The position numbers and the translations under genes are program-made. Shown one piece after another: positions 31,366 through 39,361 of a stretch of DNA of 64,000 nucleotides; within the stretch, counting starts at the first letter, position 1, and each line of letters opens with the position of its first letter. The notes under the pieces were generated by a model, which had not been told where the DNA came from, made no database searches, and worked only from the letters and a program-made list of their open reading frames with translations. This stretch comes from an uncultured Tateyamaria sp. (GTDB lineage Bacteria; Pseudomonadota; Alphaproteobacteria; Rhodobacterales; Rhodobacteraceae): contig CAJQRC010000003.1 in NCBI GenBank assembly GCA_905480645.1, positions 1 to 64,000 on the forward strand, written 5' to 3'.

Positions 31366-31428
31366 AAGAGCGGGAGGTCGATATGGATCGGGGGATGACA
31401 CATTGATACGGCAAGACCGATTGACAAA

Positions 31429-31448
31429 TGGTAACGTATATGTCACCA
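31429..31448. promoter_or_regulatory. Imperfect palindrome upstream of the toxin gene, candidate TA operator
   Basis: TGGTAACGTATATGTCACCA pairs at 8 of 10 positions per half. It sits 10 bp before the preferred toxin ATG (31458) and just after a TTGACA. HigA/HigBA-type complexes bind palindromes in their own promoter, so autoregulation is plausible. Confidence 0.4.
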
Positions 31449-31457
31449 ATAACCCCA

Positions 31458-31787
31458 ATGAATAAGCTTGTTGTCTATGTCACCGAAGCGGGAAAAACGC
31501 CGTTTGAGGATTGGTTCAATGGTCTGGATACGGCGGCGGCATTGAAGGTGCGAACGGCGCTTGCACGGATCGAAACCGGGAACCTTGGCGACGTGAAGCC
31601 AGTTGGGCAAGGCGTGTCAGAGCGGCGCATCACCTTCGGCCCAGGCTACCGCGTCTATTTTGGCCAAGACGGCGATACGCTTGTGATCCTGCTTTGCGGC
31701 GGCACCAAGAAGCGCCAGTCAAAGGACATCGAACAGGCCAAAGCATTTTGGGACGATTACAAAACCCGAAAACAGAAAGGAGACTGA
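31458..31787 (+). CDS. HigB/RelE-superfamily toxin
   Basis: 109 aa from ATG 31458 ('MNKLVVYVTEAGKTPFEDWF'); the track's start ten codons earlier falls within the palindromic operator. It matches the 'addiction module killer' branch of HigB/RelE: 'AALKVRTALARIETGNLGD', 'GVSERRITFGPGYRVYFG', 'LVILLCGGTKKRQSKDI'. Such toxins are ribosome-dependent mRNA endonucleases. The antitoxin gene follows at once, so the order is toxin first. It probably stabilised the mobile element. Confidence 0.85.
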   Translation: MNKLVVYVTEAGKTPFEDWFNGLDTAAALKVRTALARIETGNLGDVKPVGQGVSERRITFGPGYRVYFGQDGDTLVILLCGGTKKRQSKDIEQAKAFWDDYKTRKQKGD

Positions 31788-31788
31788 C

Positions 31789-32118
31789 ATGCCACTGACA
31801 AAAGACTTCAAAGACACGATCAAAGCGCGTGCCGAGCGCGACCCTGAGTTTCGTGCGGGCCTGTTCCGCGAAGCCATCGAAGCGATGCTCAGCGACGATT
31901 TGGAGACGGGTAAGGTGCTGTTGCGCGACTACGTGAATGCCACAGTGGGGTTTGAGGCCTTGGCGCAAGACATGGACAAGGACCCTAAGAGCTTGATGCG
32001 AATGCTCAGCGCCAAGGGAAACCCACGCGCGGACAATCTTCTGGCCATGGTGTCGCGGTTGAAGCAGCGCGAAGGCGTATCTTTGTCTTTGACCCAAGGC
32101 AATCAGCTACACGCGTAA
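31789..32118 (+). CDS. HigA-like antitoxin (XRE-type HTH)
   Basis: 109 aa, starting one nucleotide after the toxin stop with AAGGAG upstream. The mid and C-terminal part is an HTH: 'VGFEALAQDMDKDPKSLMRM', 'NPRADNLLAMVSRL'. It matches the antidote partner of killer-type HigB toxins, which neutralises the toxin and represses the operon. Intact, G+C-rich, part of the island. Confidence 0.85.
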   Translation: MPLTKDFKDTIKARAERDPEFRAGLFREAIEAMLSDDLETGKVLLRDYVNATVGFEALAQDMDKDPKSLMRMLSAKGNPRADNLLAMVSRLKQREGVSLSLTQGNQLHA

Positions 32119-32428
32119 TCTTCATTCTGCCCATTTGTGCGAGATCTAGCCCCGTAATCTGCTTCGAGAGTTGAAGCCTACTTGCGAACGGGCAAAACCG
32201 GATATTCGCTGCGCTCTTCCTGAACTGACACAACGCGGACAAAACAGTCATTACTCAATTCATCCATTTTGCACGGCTTTGCCGTAAAGCAGACCTCCAC
32301 CGCTTCACAGTTGGTGAGCAACGTGAGTCTGATTTACCTGTTTGTTTGTTCTTGTTTAAGACGTGCGAAAAAGCTCACTTGCAAAGGACTAAGCAGGTCG
32401 CGGCTGCAGCGGCAATGCAACTGTTTCG
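32119..32428. other. Gap between the TA module and the AraC regulator gene
   Basis: About 310 bp where two genes converge. Only a short hairpin (ACGGC-TTT-GCCGT near 32274) was seen. No oriT, integrase remnant or small gene could be supported. G+C content begins to vary here, which may mark a junction between the mob module and the cargo. Confidence 0.4.
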
Positions 32429-33460
32429 TCATTCACTGATAGATTTGCGATGCAGCGCACGATACTTGGACGGCGATTGTCCGACGGATTTTACAAACGC
32501 GCGTGAAAAATTCGACGGGTCTGAATACCCCAGATCAAAAGCAATATCTTCGGCACTTCGATCTGATTTCTCCAAGATATTTCGAGCGTATTCTATTTTG
32601 GCTGCCAGTACTTCCTTTGCCGTTGTCGTTCCAAACTTTGCAAGTCGGCGGGAAAGTGTTCTGCTATTCAAATGAACCAACCCAGCCGCATCTTCTGCGC
32701 TTATACCGCCCATCGGAACATGCTGGCGCAAAAGCATTCGAAAGCTCACCAAAAAACTGGGATTAGAAACTTTAGCGTGGTTGGTCGCCGATTTTTCGAC
32801 AATTCCAGATGCTGAGAGCTGGGTATTCAACCACTCTGACGGAAACTGGATTTTTGACCCCATTTCGTCACCTTTTAACACCTGAAAACGCTTCATCGTC
32901 TCCGGCAGGACACTCGGATCACTCACCACGAGTGAAACGCTGGAATCATCCAACAGCGCCCCAATGGCTTTTTCGATCAGCGAAAACTTCAGGCCGATCA
33001 TAAATCCATCATTTTGTGCAGGAATAATCAGTGGCTTGAATTTCCGACGCTCCCCAAACACAGCCACATGGCCTCTGATATCAAGGAACGCCATAACGGA
33101 TGACGCAACCTGAGAGGTGAGTGTGACATAGATGGTCAGAAACTCACCAAGCGTTCTCGCGTCAGTCATCGCTTTTTGAATCATCGGCCAGCCAGTTATA
33201 TCCTGGCTGGAACCGACCTCGGAGCAGAAGGTTTTGTCATTGGTTGCGGCCGCGCAGTTCTCGAGGAATTGGTGGATCACCATCACATGAACTGATGATC
33301 CCGGTTGTTCCACAGCAGAGAGCGTCAGGCCAACGCTTTCGAGAACGCTCTCAGGGTCGATGCCCCGTGCTTTCAAAGCGGTCAAAAGCGGCACAATGAG
33401 TTGCAATTGAACCAGTGGAAGCGAGTCGGTCACTTGGTGCGGATCTCCTTTATTGGACAA
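32429..33460 (-). CDS. AraC-family transcriptional regulator
   Basis: 343 aa. The N-terminal ~200 residues match the arabinose-binding-like domain common in OruR/ArgR-type AraC proteins ('LLTALKARGIDPESVLESVG'). The C-terminal ~100 residues are the double HTH: 'AAGLVHLNSRTLSRRLAKFG' and 'SAEDIAFDLGYSDPSNFSRA'. It is divergent from the amidohydrolase gene across a ~160-bp gap, so it probably controls that cassette in response to its substrate. Inducer unknown. Confidence 0.85.
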   Translation of the reverse strand: MSNKGDPHQVTDSLPLVQLQLIVPLLTALKARGIDPESVLESVGLTLSAVEQPGSSVHVMVIHQFLENCAAATNDKTFCSEVGSSQDITGWPMIQKAMTDARTLGEFLTIYVTLTSQVASSVMAFLDIRGHVAVFGERRKFKPLIIPAQNDGFMIGLKFSLIEKAIGALLDDSSVSLVVSDPSVLPETMKRFQVLKGDEMGSKIQFPSEWLNTQLSASGIVEKSATNHAKVSNPSFLVSFRMLLRQHVPMGGISAEDAAGLVHLNSRTLSRRLAKFGTTTAKEVLAAKIEYARNILEKSDRSAEDIAFDLGYSDPSNFSRAFVKSVGQSPSKYRALHRKSISE

Positions 33461-33624
33461 TAACAGCAGCCGTTAAATCTTTAGGTCAATAAAAATTAAC
33501 TGTTTCCGATCACTAAGCGCCATTTAATTTGGAACTTGTCCGAAAATGACCGGAGCCTCTCAAGTTTCTGTGATCAGGTAGGGCATCTGTCCTGAGGGAC
33601 AAAATGACGATCTGGGAGTATCAC

Positions 33625-35070
33625 ATGAAAAACTGCAATTTTCTCGCTGGCGCAATCGCCAGCGTCGTATTGGCGTTCGCGCCCCAAGCTGGCATGGCGC
33701 AAAAAGATGACGCTCCGCCACCCATCCTGTTCACCAATGTTAACGTGTTCGACGGGTTTAATCCCAATCTGATCATGAACGCCAATGTTCTGGTCGAGGG
33801 CAATGTGATCACGCAAGTATCGACTGATCCGATTGAGATTGACGGTGCGTTTGAAGTCGATGGTACTGGTAAAACAATGACACCCGGCTTGATCGACATG
33901 CACCAGCACGTCATGCTGAACCCTCCCGAGGGCACAGCCGCATATCAGACGCGATGGGACGAGGCATCAGGCGGCGCGATCGCACAGCATCATCTTGTAA
34001 ACAACATTCTGATGAAGGGTATTACCTCTGTTAGGGATATTGCAGGAGATCCGCTGGACATTGCCAAGGCCATTGACATGGGACTAATTCCCGGACCGCG
34101 GATCGTCTCTTCTGGTGGCGCTATCTCACAAACAGGTGGTCATGGTGATTGGGCCGGTCGCAACGTCCCTCCTGGGATTATCGCGGAACATGCCGACGTG
34201 ACTCAAGCTTCGCAAAATTCGTGGACTGTTGATGGGCCTGACGAGGTGACCAAGGCGGTACGCCTGAACCTGCGGCGCGGCGCAGGGTTCATCAAGGTCA
34301 TGGGCGGTGGCGGTGTCGCCAGCGAATTTGACCCGCTCGACATCATGGGCCTGTCCGAAGAAGAAGTGGCTAAAGCTGTGGAAATCGCGGCCGACAACGG
34401 CACCTATGTCGCCGTGCATGCCTATCACGACAAAAGTTATGACCGGCACCTGCGCCTTGGCACGCGATCCTTTGAACACGGCTTCCTCATCTCCGAGGAT
34501 ATGGTCAAACGTATGGTGGCCAAATACGAAGAGACCGAGGATATCGTCTGGAGCTTCCAGTGCTTTATGAGTGTTAACTCCTTCGGCAGCTACGAATCCA
34601 TGCCCGCATTCTTTACGCATGAGCAAAAGCTGAAGGGTGTCCGGGTCGGCGAAGGTGTTCGGGCGATGTCCAAATGGATGAACGAATACGATATGTTTAC
34701 CATCGGCGGTTCTGACATGTTCAGCCCCGGTCTGGTCGAGAAGATTAAGGAAGACATCACCTGCAATGTCGACGCTGGCTATACACCTGCACAAGCTTTG
34801 AAGCACTGGACTGGAAATGCCGGAATCGTGATGGCCTGGTCTGGTCCGAAAAATCCATATCCGAGCTTCCACCTTGGCCGGATTGCCCCGGAGAGCTACG
34901 CAGACATTTTGCTTTGGGACGGCAACCCGTTGGAGGACATCAATCTGATCCTCGACGAAAGCAAGCTGCAAATGGTGATGAAGGACGGTCTTGCCTACAA
35001 GAACACATTGGCAGATAGCGACAGCATCATGTACCGGCCTGCAGTTTCAGCGCCAAAAATTTACCCCTGA
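33625..35070 (+). CDS. Exported metal-dependent amidohydrolase
   Basis: 481 aa from ATG 33625, which gives a clean signal peptide ('NFLAGAIASVVLAFAPQAGM', cleavage near AQ). The full dinuclear amidohydrolase set is visible: HxH at 93/95 ('DMHQHVML'), Lys224 ('GFIKVMGGGG'), His265 ('VAVHAYHDKS'), His285 ('SFEHGFLI') and Asp364 ('IGGSDMF'). It resembles the imidazolonepropionase/ochratoxinase/prolidase-like branch, which cleaves amide bonds of peptides, N-acyl compounds or toxins. Substrate not determinable. Periplasmic by signal peptide, followed by a DUF3299 gene and outer-membrane proteins. Confidence 0.88.
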   Translation: MKNCNFLAGAIASVVLAFAPQAGMAQKDDAPPPILFTNVNVFDGFNPNLIMNANVLVEGNVITQVSTDPIEIDGAFEVDGTGKTMTPGLIDMHQHVMLNPPEGTAAYQTRWDEASGGAIAQHHLVNNILMKGITSVRDIAGDPLDIAKAIDMGLIPGPRIVSSGGAISQTGGHGDWAGRNVPPGIIAEHADVTQASQNSWTVDGPDEVTKAVRLNLRRGAGFIKVMGGGGVASEFDPLDIMGLSEEEVAKAVEIAADNGTYVAVHAYHDKSYDRHLRLGTRSFEHGFLISEDMVKRMVAKYEETEDIVWSFQCFMSVNSFGSYESMPAFFTHEQKLKGVRVGEGVRAMSKWMNEYDMFTIGGSDMFSPGLVEKIKEDITCNVDAGYTPAQALKHWTGNAGIVMAWSGPKNPYPSFHLGRIAPESYADILLWDGNPLEDINLILDESKLQMVMKDGLAYKNTLADSDSIMYRPAVSAPKIYP

Positions 35071-35168
35071 TCCTATGATCTGGGATTCGTCACGACAGTT
35101 GTGACACAGCGGGGCGGTTTGTTTACCTCGGCCGCCCCGCAAAAAATTTGAGACCGGGGACGATCAAA

Positions 35169-35948
35169 ATGAATGTGTTTTCAGTTTTTAGCCATGCGGT
35201 TGCTTTCACTCTGGTCACGTCTGTGGCTGTGCAGGCGAGCGAAAGCGATCCTGTCGCATGGGCCGATCTTGTCGATCCATCGACGCAGACCTTCGAAGAT
35301 CCTTTTCGAAACCTGAGCAGTTGGCAGATCGAAGCCTTAAGGACGATTGTCCAGAACCGCGCCGGGCTCAATGATCCCACGCTCAGCGAGGCGCAGATGG
35401 CTGACAGTACCGCAAAAATTAATGCGGCGTTTGCAGAACTGGCTGAAGACGGGATTGATGCAGATTGGCTGATCGACCAACGCTGGCTCGTTGCCGACCT
35501 GCGCGAGAAAGCCGCAATTGCGGCCAATCCTAACCTTGATGGACAATCCGTTACATTAGCGGGTTACGCTATCCCGGCACCAGTCGATGCGGACGGAACC
35601 ACGGTCGTCTACCTCGTGCCTGAACGTGGGATGTGCAGTCATATGCCCCCGCCAAATGCCAATCAGATGATCCGGGCACGTGTAAATAGCGATTGGAGCC
35701 CCAGCACCATCCATGAACCTGTGCGACTGACGGGCAAATTGTCGATTGAGGAAACAAATCACACTTTTCGCATCGTAGACGGTGATGTGCCCATGCGCTC
35801 CAGCTATATATTGGAGGTCTCGCACACTGAAACGATGCAAGACCTGATGGCCAGCACGCCTAAAACGAATGATTGGGCGGCATCCATTGCAGAAAAACTG
35901 CGTGCATCCGGGGAATTGCCAAGTCAGCAACGGGGCGCGACCGAGTGA
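35169..35948 (+). CDS. DUF3299 periplasmic protein
   Basis: 259 aa from ATG 35169 with GGGGA upstream; the track's TTG start is unlikely. It has a signal peptide ('VAFTLVTSVAVQA'). The DUF3299 signature is present: 'GYAIPAPVDADGTTVVYLVP' then 'GMCSHMPPPNANQMI', with a conserved Cys-x-His before a proline stretch. Function unknown in the family, although the Cys/His pair suggests metal or thiol chemistry. Its stop overlaps the next GTG start (GTGA), so it is coupled to the outer-membrane gene. Confidence 0.78.
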   Translation: MNVFSVFSHAVAFTLVTSVAVQASESDPVAWADLVDPSTQTFEDPFRNLSSWQIEALRTIVQNRAGLNDPTLSEAQMADSTAKINAAFAELAEDGIDADWLIDQRWLVADLREKAAIAANPNLDGQSVTLAGYAIPAPVDADGTTVVYLVPERGMCSHMPPPNANQMIRARVNSDWSPSTIHEPVRLTGKLSIEETNHTFRIVDGDVPMRSSYILEVSHTETMQDLMASTPKTNDWAASIAEKLRASGELPSQQRGATE

Positions 35949-36820
35949 AGTTTCTTATCTCGACTTTGTTCGCCATCACAATCGCATTCCCGGCTCTGGC
36001 CCAAGTCGGGCCCAATATCGACGAACTGGCCAAAGAACTTGCGAACCCCGGTGCGGCGAATGCGACTCTGAACTTCAAACTGGAGTACCGGACTTTCGAT
36101 GGTGACCTGCCGGATGCAGACGATCAGGACAGCCTGACAGCCATATTCCAACCTGCGCTTCCGTTTGTATTGGGCAACGGGAACAACCTGATCTTCCGCC
36201 CTGCTTTTTCTTATGTCGTGGATCAACCCATTGCCTCGGCGTCAGGTTTTTCAAGCGTAAGTCAGTTCGGCGACATTCCTTATGATCTGCTGTATTCTTG
36301 TAACAGCAGTGGCTGGACGTTCGGCGCTGGTGTTGTCGGTGCAATACCGACAGGGAGCGGCATATCGTCAGACAACTGGCTGCTTGGGCCCAGTTTTCTG
36401 GCCGTCAAACCAACTGACTGGGGCATCTGGGGGCTCTTCCCGTTCCACAATGAGAAGGTTGGTGGCAGCGGTGATTATACGTCGATCACGTCGTTGCAAT
36501 ATTTCTTGTTCTTCAGTCTCAAGGACGGTTGGCAGATCGGGACAGGACCCACCATCACCTACGACTGGAACGCCGACAGCGACAATGACTGGACCTTGCC
36601 CTTCGGAGTTCAGGTCGCAAAGACAACCGCGATAGGTAATCAGATTGTAAAATTAAATGCGGGTATCGAGAAGAACGTTGTCGCGCCTGATGATTTTGCA
36701 TCGGACTGGAAGTTCACCCTTTCATTCAGCCCGGTCATCGGGAATCCGTTTCAACCAAACCCGCCGTCACCACCGGTGGACGCGGTAACGCGCGCCTCTG
36801 TCCTTGCGCCAATCAGATAA
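35945..36820 (+). CDS. Predicted outer-membrane beta-barrel protein, neuromedin-U-type
   Basis: 291 aa from GTG 35945, chosen because it overlaps the DUF3299 stop and gives a signal peptide ('VKFLISTLFAITIAFPALAQ'). The mature part alternates aromatic and polar residues typical of barrels ('NLIFRPAFSYVVDQPI', 'WTFGAGVVGAIPTGSG', 'WQIGTGPTITYDWNAD'). It resembles the misnamed neuromedin-U/phenol-pathway transporter group. Likely a small-molecule channel. It lies 7 nt before the porin gene. Confidence 0.7.
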   Translation: MKFLISTLFAITIAFPALAQVGPNIDELAKELANPGAANATLNFKLEYRTFDGDLPDADDQDSLTAIFQPALPFVLGNGNNLIFRPAFSYVVDQPIASASGFSSVSQFGDIPYDLLYSCNSSGWTFGAGVVGAIPTGSGISSDNWLLGPSFLAVKPTDWGIWGLFPFHNEKVGGSGDYTSITSLQYFLFFSLKDGWQIGTGPTITYDWNADSDNDWTLPFGVQVAKTTAIGNQIVKLNAGIEKNVVAPDDFASDWKFTLSFSPVIGNPFQPNPPSPPVDAVTRASVLAPIR

Positions 36821-36827
36821 GGTTCGC

Positions 36828-38012
36828 ATGCTTAGAAAAACACTCTCCGCAGCTTCTGTTCTGGTCTGTCTTGCAGGTGCAGCCTTTGCGCAAGGCCTCG
36901 GCGGGCCGTCGTCTGTACAGGCCGATTTGCAGCCCGGCGACGGGCTCACCGACCCTCAGTTCCGGTCAGATTTTCCAGTAAACATTGCACCTGGCTATTT
37001 CCGATGGAAGGAAGGCTTGGCCGAGAATGGCTTCAGCTTCAATTTTGACTACCTGTCACTAGGGCAGTGGTCGGACTCTGATCTGGGCGAGGGGAACGCA
37101 TCAGGTGGCATCTTCAGATTTTACGGGAACTGGAAGGCAACTGAGAATGGCTCCCTGACGTTTAAACTGGAAAACCGCCATGCCTACGGAAACGTTGCGC
37201 CGCAAAACTTCGGGTTCGATGGTGGCGCGCTGTCAATTACAGGTACCGCCTTCAACGACAACGGCACGCTGTTGACGAACCTCTTCTGGACGCAAAGGGC
37301 GGACGATGGTGCGTGGTCGTTCCAGATTGGACAAATTGATGTGACAGATTTTGTCGATGTTTACGGTCTGGTTAGTCCGTACACTGCTTTTCAAAACCTC
37401 GCTTTCAATACCAACCCTACAATTAACGCTCCTAATCCCGGACTCGCTATCGCGGGCGGCGCTAGACTTGGGTCAAATTTCTACGTGACTGGCGCTATTG
37501 CAGACGCAAACGCGGACCCGTCAAGCCCGGATTTGGATGTCTTCTCCGATGGCGAGCTCTTCAAGAGTGTAGAAATCGGCTATACGAGCGGCTTTGATCG
37601 CATCTACTTTGACAATATTCACTTCACGTTCTGGCATGCGGATAAAGCAGGCGATGGAAGCCGCCGCGAAGACTACGGCGCGACGTTCTCCGCCGCGTGG
37701 TTTCTTGAGAACAAGTGGATGCCCTTCTTTCGCGCGGGTACGTCCAAAGGTCGAGCCGCACTCTACGAGAAGTCCGTTTCGGCCGGACTAGGCTACTATG
37801 CACGCAATACAGATTTGGCGGGCATCGGCCTTAATTGGGCTGAAGCAGATGGTATCTCGGGGGATCAGAAAACGATTGAGGCCTTTTACCGCTTCTCAAT
37901 TTCGCCCAACCTGCAGATCACGCCTTCGGTCCAGCATATCAAGGACCCGCTGCTGACTTCGGATAAATCAAGCATAACGCTGTTCGGATTACGAGCGCGA
38001 ATTGTCTTTTAA
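36828..38012 (+). CDS. OprB-like carbohydrate-selective porin
   Basis: 394 aa from ATG 36828; the track's TTG lies within the preceding gene. Signal peptide 'TLSAASVLVCLAGAAFAQ'. Barrel-like throughout with OprB-type segments ('GLAENGFSFNFDYLSLGQWS', 'GIFRFYGNWKATENGSLTFK', 'YRFSISPNLQITPSVQHIKD') and a C-terminal Phe in 'LRARIVF', the outer-membrane insertion signal. It probably admits the substrate acted on by the periplasmic amidohydrolase. Last gene of the cassette. Confidence 0.82.
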   Translation: MLRKTLSAASVLVCLAGAAFAQGLGGPSSVQADLQPGDGLTDPQFRSDFPVNIAPGYFRWKEGLAENGFSFNFDYLSLGQWSDSDLGEGNASGGIFRFYGNWKATENGSLTFKLENRHAYGNVAPQNFGFDGGALSITGTAFNDNGTLLTNLFWTQRADDGAWSFQIGQIDVTDFVDVYGLVSPYTAFQNLAFNTNPTINAPNPGLAIAGGARLGSNFYVTGAIADANADPSSPDLDVFSDGELFKSVEIGYTSGFDRIYFDNIHFTFWHADKAGDGSRREDYGATFSAAWFLENKWMPFFRAGTSKGRAALYEKSVSAGLGYYARNTDLAGIGLNWAEADGISGDQKTIEAFYRFSISPNLQITPSVQHIKDPLLTSDKSSITLFGLRARIVF

Positions 38013-38465
38013 TTGAACCATTCGCAATGACCGCTTCAAGCAGACGACTCCACAGTCTACAGCCATTTTATTCGGTGGCTCTGGGCGCTGCCGTCATTCG
38101 CTGCGCCAGTCACGAACATCAGGTTCAGAATTTGCGGACTTTCGCCGCGCCGGGCACGAACTGGCATATTGCGGACAGAACAGCCGGTCGGCTTCCTTTT
38201 GTGAACGGCTGGTATCCGCGGTTCGCGACCAAGACGCACATCGATTGAAGCGGTGGTTGATAGTTTGCTGCGGGCGCGAACGGGAGCACGGGAAAAAGCT
38301 GACATTCAGGCCCGAGATAACCGACTGAATTACTCAGGTGACCGAGCCGAGCCCCAAAGCGGCAATCAATTATTTACAATTTGAGCAACGTGCGACAGCC
38401 TAGGCCAAGCTCAATCACAGGCAGGCAACGTTATGTCCACTTCTCGCATCTCCGGTTTCGCTAGG
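38013..38465. other. Right end of the island, no gene seen
   Basis: G+C-rich at first (to about 38300), then shifting to host-like A+T content. The track ORFs 38027-38248 (plus) and 38057-38305 (minus) have no recognisable content. No integrase or target duplication was found. The compositional change suggests the island border is between about 38300 and 38560. Confidence 0.5.
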
Positions 38466-38542
38466 AACTTTGTAATCAGGCTATAACTCCCATCACCCAA
38501 GCTGACAGGCCAACAGTTTAATGATAGCCTGATTACAAAGTT
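38466..38542. repeat. 77-bp element with perfect 19-bp terminal inverted repeats
   Basis: AACTTTGTAATCAGGCTAT (38466-38484) is the exact reverse complement of ATAGCCTGATTACAAAGTT (38524-38542), with 39 bp between. There is no T tract, so a terminator is unlikely. Position at the island edge suggests a MITE-like remnant, a recombination site or an island end. The 7-nt integron core pattern (GTTRRRY) is not matched. Confidence 0.65.
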
Positions 38543-38580
38543 ACAGCTTCGAAGGCTGGCTATTATTGAGGCTCATTCAA

Positions 38581-39060
38581 TTATTGATCGCATCCTGCAC
38601 CAAACAGTGCGCTGCCACACCCCCCTCTGCCGTCAACAAATAACGATGCCCCTGCCTGTTGGCCATTGAATAAGTCCCTGATTCCCCCTTTCACTTCATA
38701 AGCAATCGTCCTGCCATAATTCTCCACAGTAGCATCTGTAATTATGATCTCAGCTTCTTTAACATCATCTCCATCCATCCAAGTTAAAACTGCATTCGGC
38801 GGGTCAGTTTTGAACGTATCGCCTTCACCCCATGCTGACACCCATTCATGGGCATTCATGTATCCGTGCTTACGATTAGGTCTATCCGTGAATGCAAAGA
38901 TGTCTCTTGTTACTGGCATCACTAGTGTCGTGTCAGAGGTTAACTCGGCAATGGGTGCTGTATGTACGAATAGCCATTCTACTGGTTTGTTATCTTCAGC
39001 AACAGCACTGGTAGCAAATGAGATAGCTGTGATGGCAGCAAGGGATTGTATTATTTTCAT
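38581..39060 (-). CDS. Small secreted protein of unknown function
   Basis: 159 aa with signal peptide ('IIQSLAAITAISFATSAVAE'). The mature part has 'WLFVHTAPIAELTSDTTLVM', 'RDIFAFTDRPNRKHGYMNA' and 'PPNAVLTWMDGDDVKEAEI', a pattern I recall in secreted hypothetical proteins of marine bacteria with no assigned function. It ends in a Gly/Cys tail ('GGCGSALFGAGCDQ') that could form a disulphide. Composition is host-like. It lies just outside the 77-bp repeat. Confidence 0.65.
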   Translation of the reverse strand: MKIIQSLAAITAISFATSAVAEDNKPVEWLFVHTAPIAELTSDTTLVMPVTRDIFAFTDRPNRKHGYMNAHEWVSAWGEGDTFKTDPPNAVLTWMDGDDVKEAEIIITDATVENYGRTIAYEVKGGIRDLFNGQQAGASLFVDGRGGCGSALFGAGCDQ

Positions 39061-39361
39061 TATAGTTATTCCTTATTCAGCATTCACAATTCTGTAATTG
39101 TAGTATCGGCTGCTTCCTAGTGCAGTACATAAGGTTTAGTATCAAGGTGATAGCAATGCTAGTCACAAGGACGTCAAGTTGTTAACTACAAATGTCTAAA
39201 GTTAATATGGGCTAGATGATTACACATCAGTTTTTAAGATTTTATAGAGAGTTATCTATCCGATTGAATTTAAATATTTAATTCTGACAACGATAATGTT
39301 GCCGCCAATTTAATGATTAAGTCGACCATTTTTAGCACAAAAGATAGTTTTTACAGGGTAT
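39061..39361. other. A+T-rich gap upstream of the secreted protein, downstream of mscS
   Basis: About 300 bp, no gene. It contains a near-palindromic A+T stretch (GAATTTAAATATTTAATTC near 39265) and probably the promoter for the minus-strand secreted protein. Confidence 0.4.

Larger units (their letters stand above)
29884..31406 (+). pseudogene. mobA: MobA/MbeA-type relaxase, split by a single-base deletion
   Basis: Frame 1 from 29884 encodes the relaxase domain ('MLIKFFRNGKGAGSGPVGYL', 'DPTQYDVLWVRHTHEDRVE', 'LHFCTPRLELTSGRSLNIAP'), then terminates at 30501 after a nonsense tail. Frame 3 continues from about 30471 ('LQDQISVGLITDRASMVDAL', 'GERWRLKGEIF') to 31406. Inserting one G near 30473 would read '...ELHAWLQDQISVGL...' through the junction, as in intact relatives. 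The His/Glu motif 'HTHEDRVELHF' resembles ColE1-type relaxases. The gene is probably inactive as sequenced unless the deletion is an error. Two small genes are nested in its 3' half. Confidence 0.78.

Noticed and set aside
31511-31798. 95-aa plus-strand ORF overlapping the toxin
   Set aside because: Alternate frame of the HigB-like toxin gene; no ribosome-binding site or family features.
34126-34971. 281-aa minus-strand ORF
   Set aside because: Antisense to the amidohydrolase, whose catalytic residues and signal peptide are unmistakable.
38466-38542. Integron attC site
   Set aside because: The core ends do not fit RYYYAAC/GTTRRRY, and no integrase or cassette is near.
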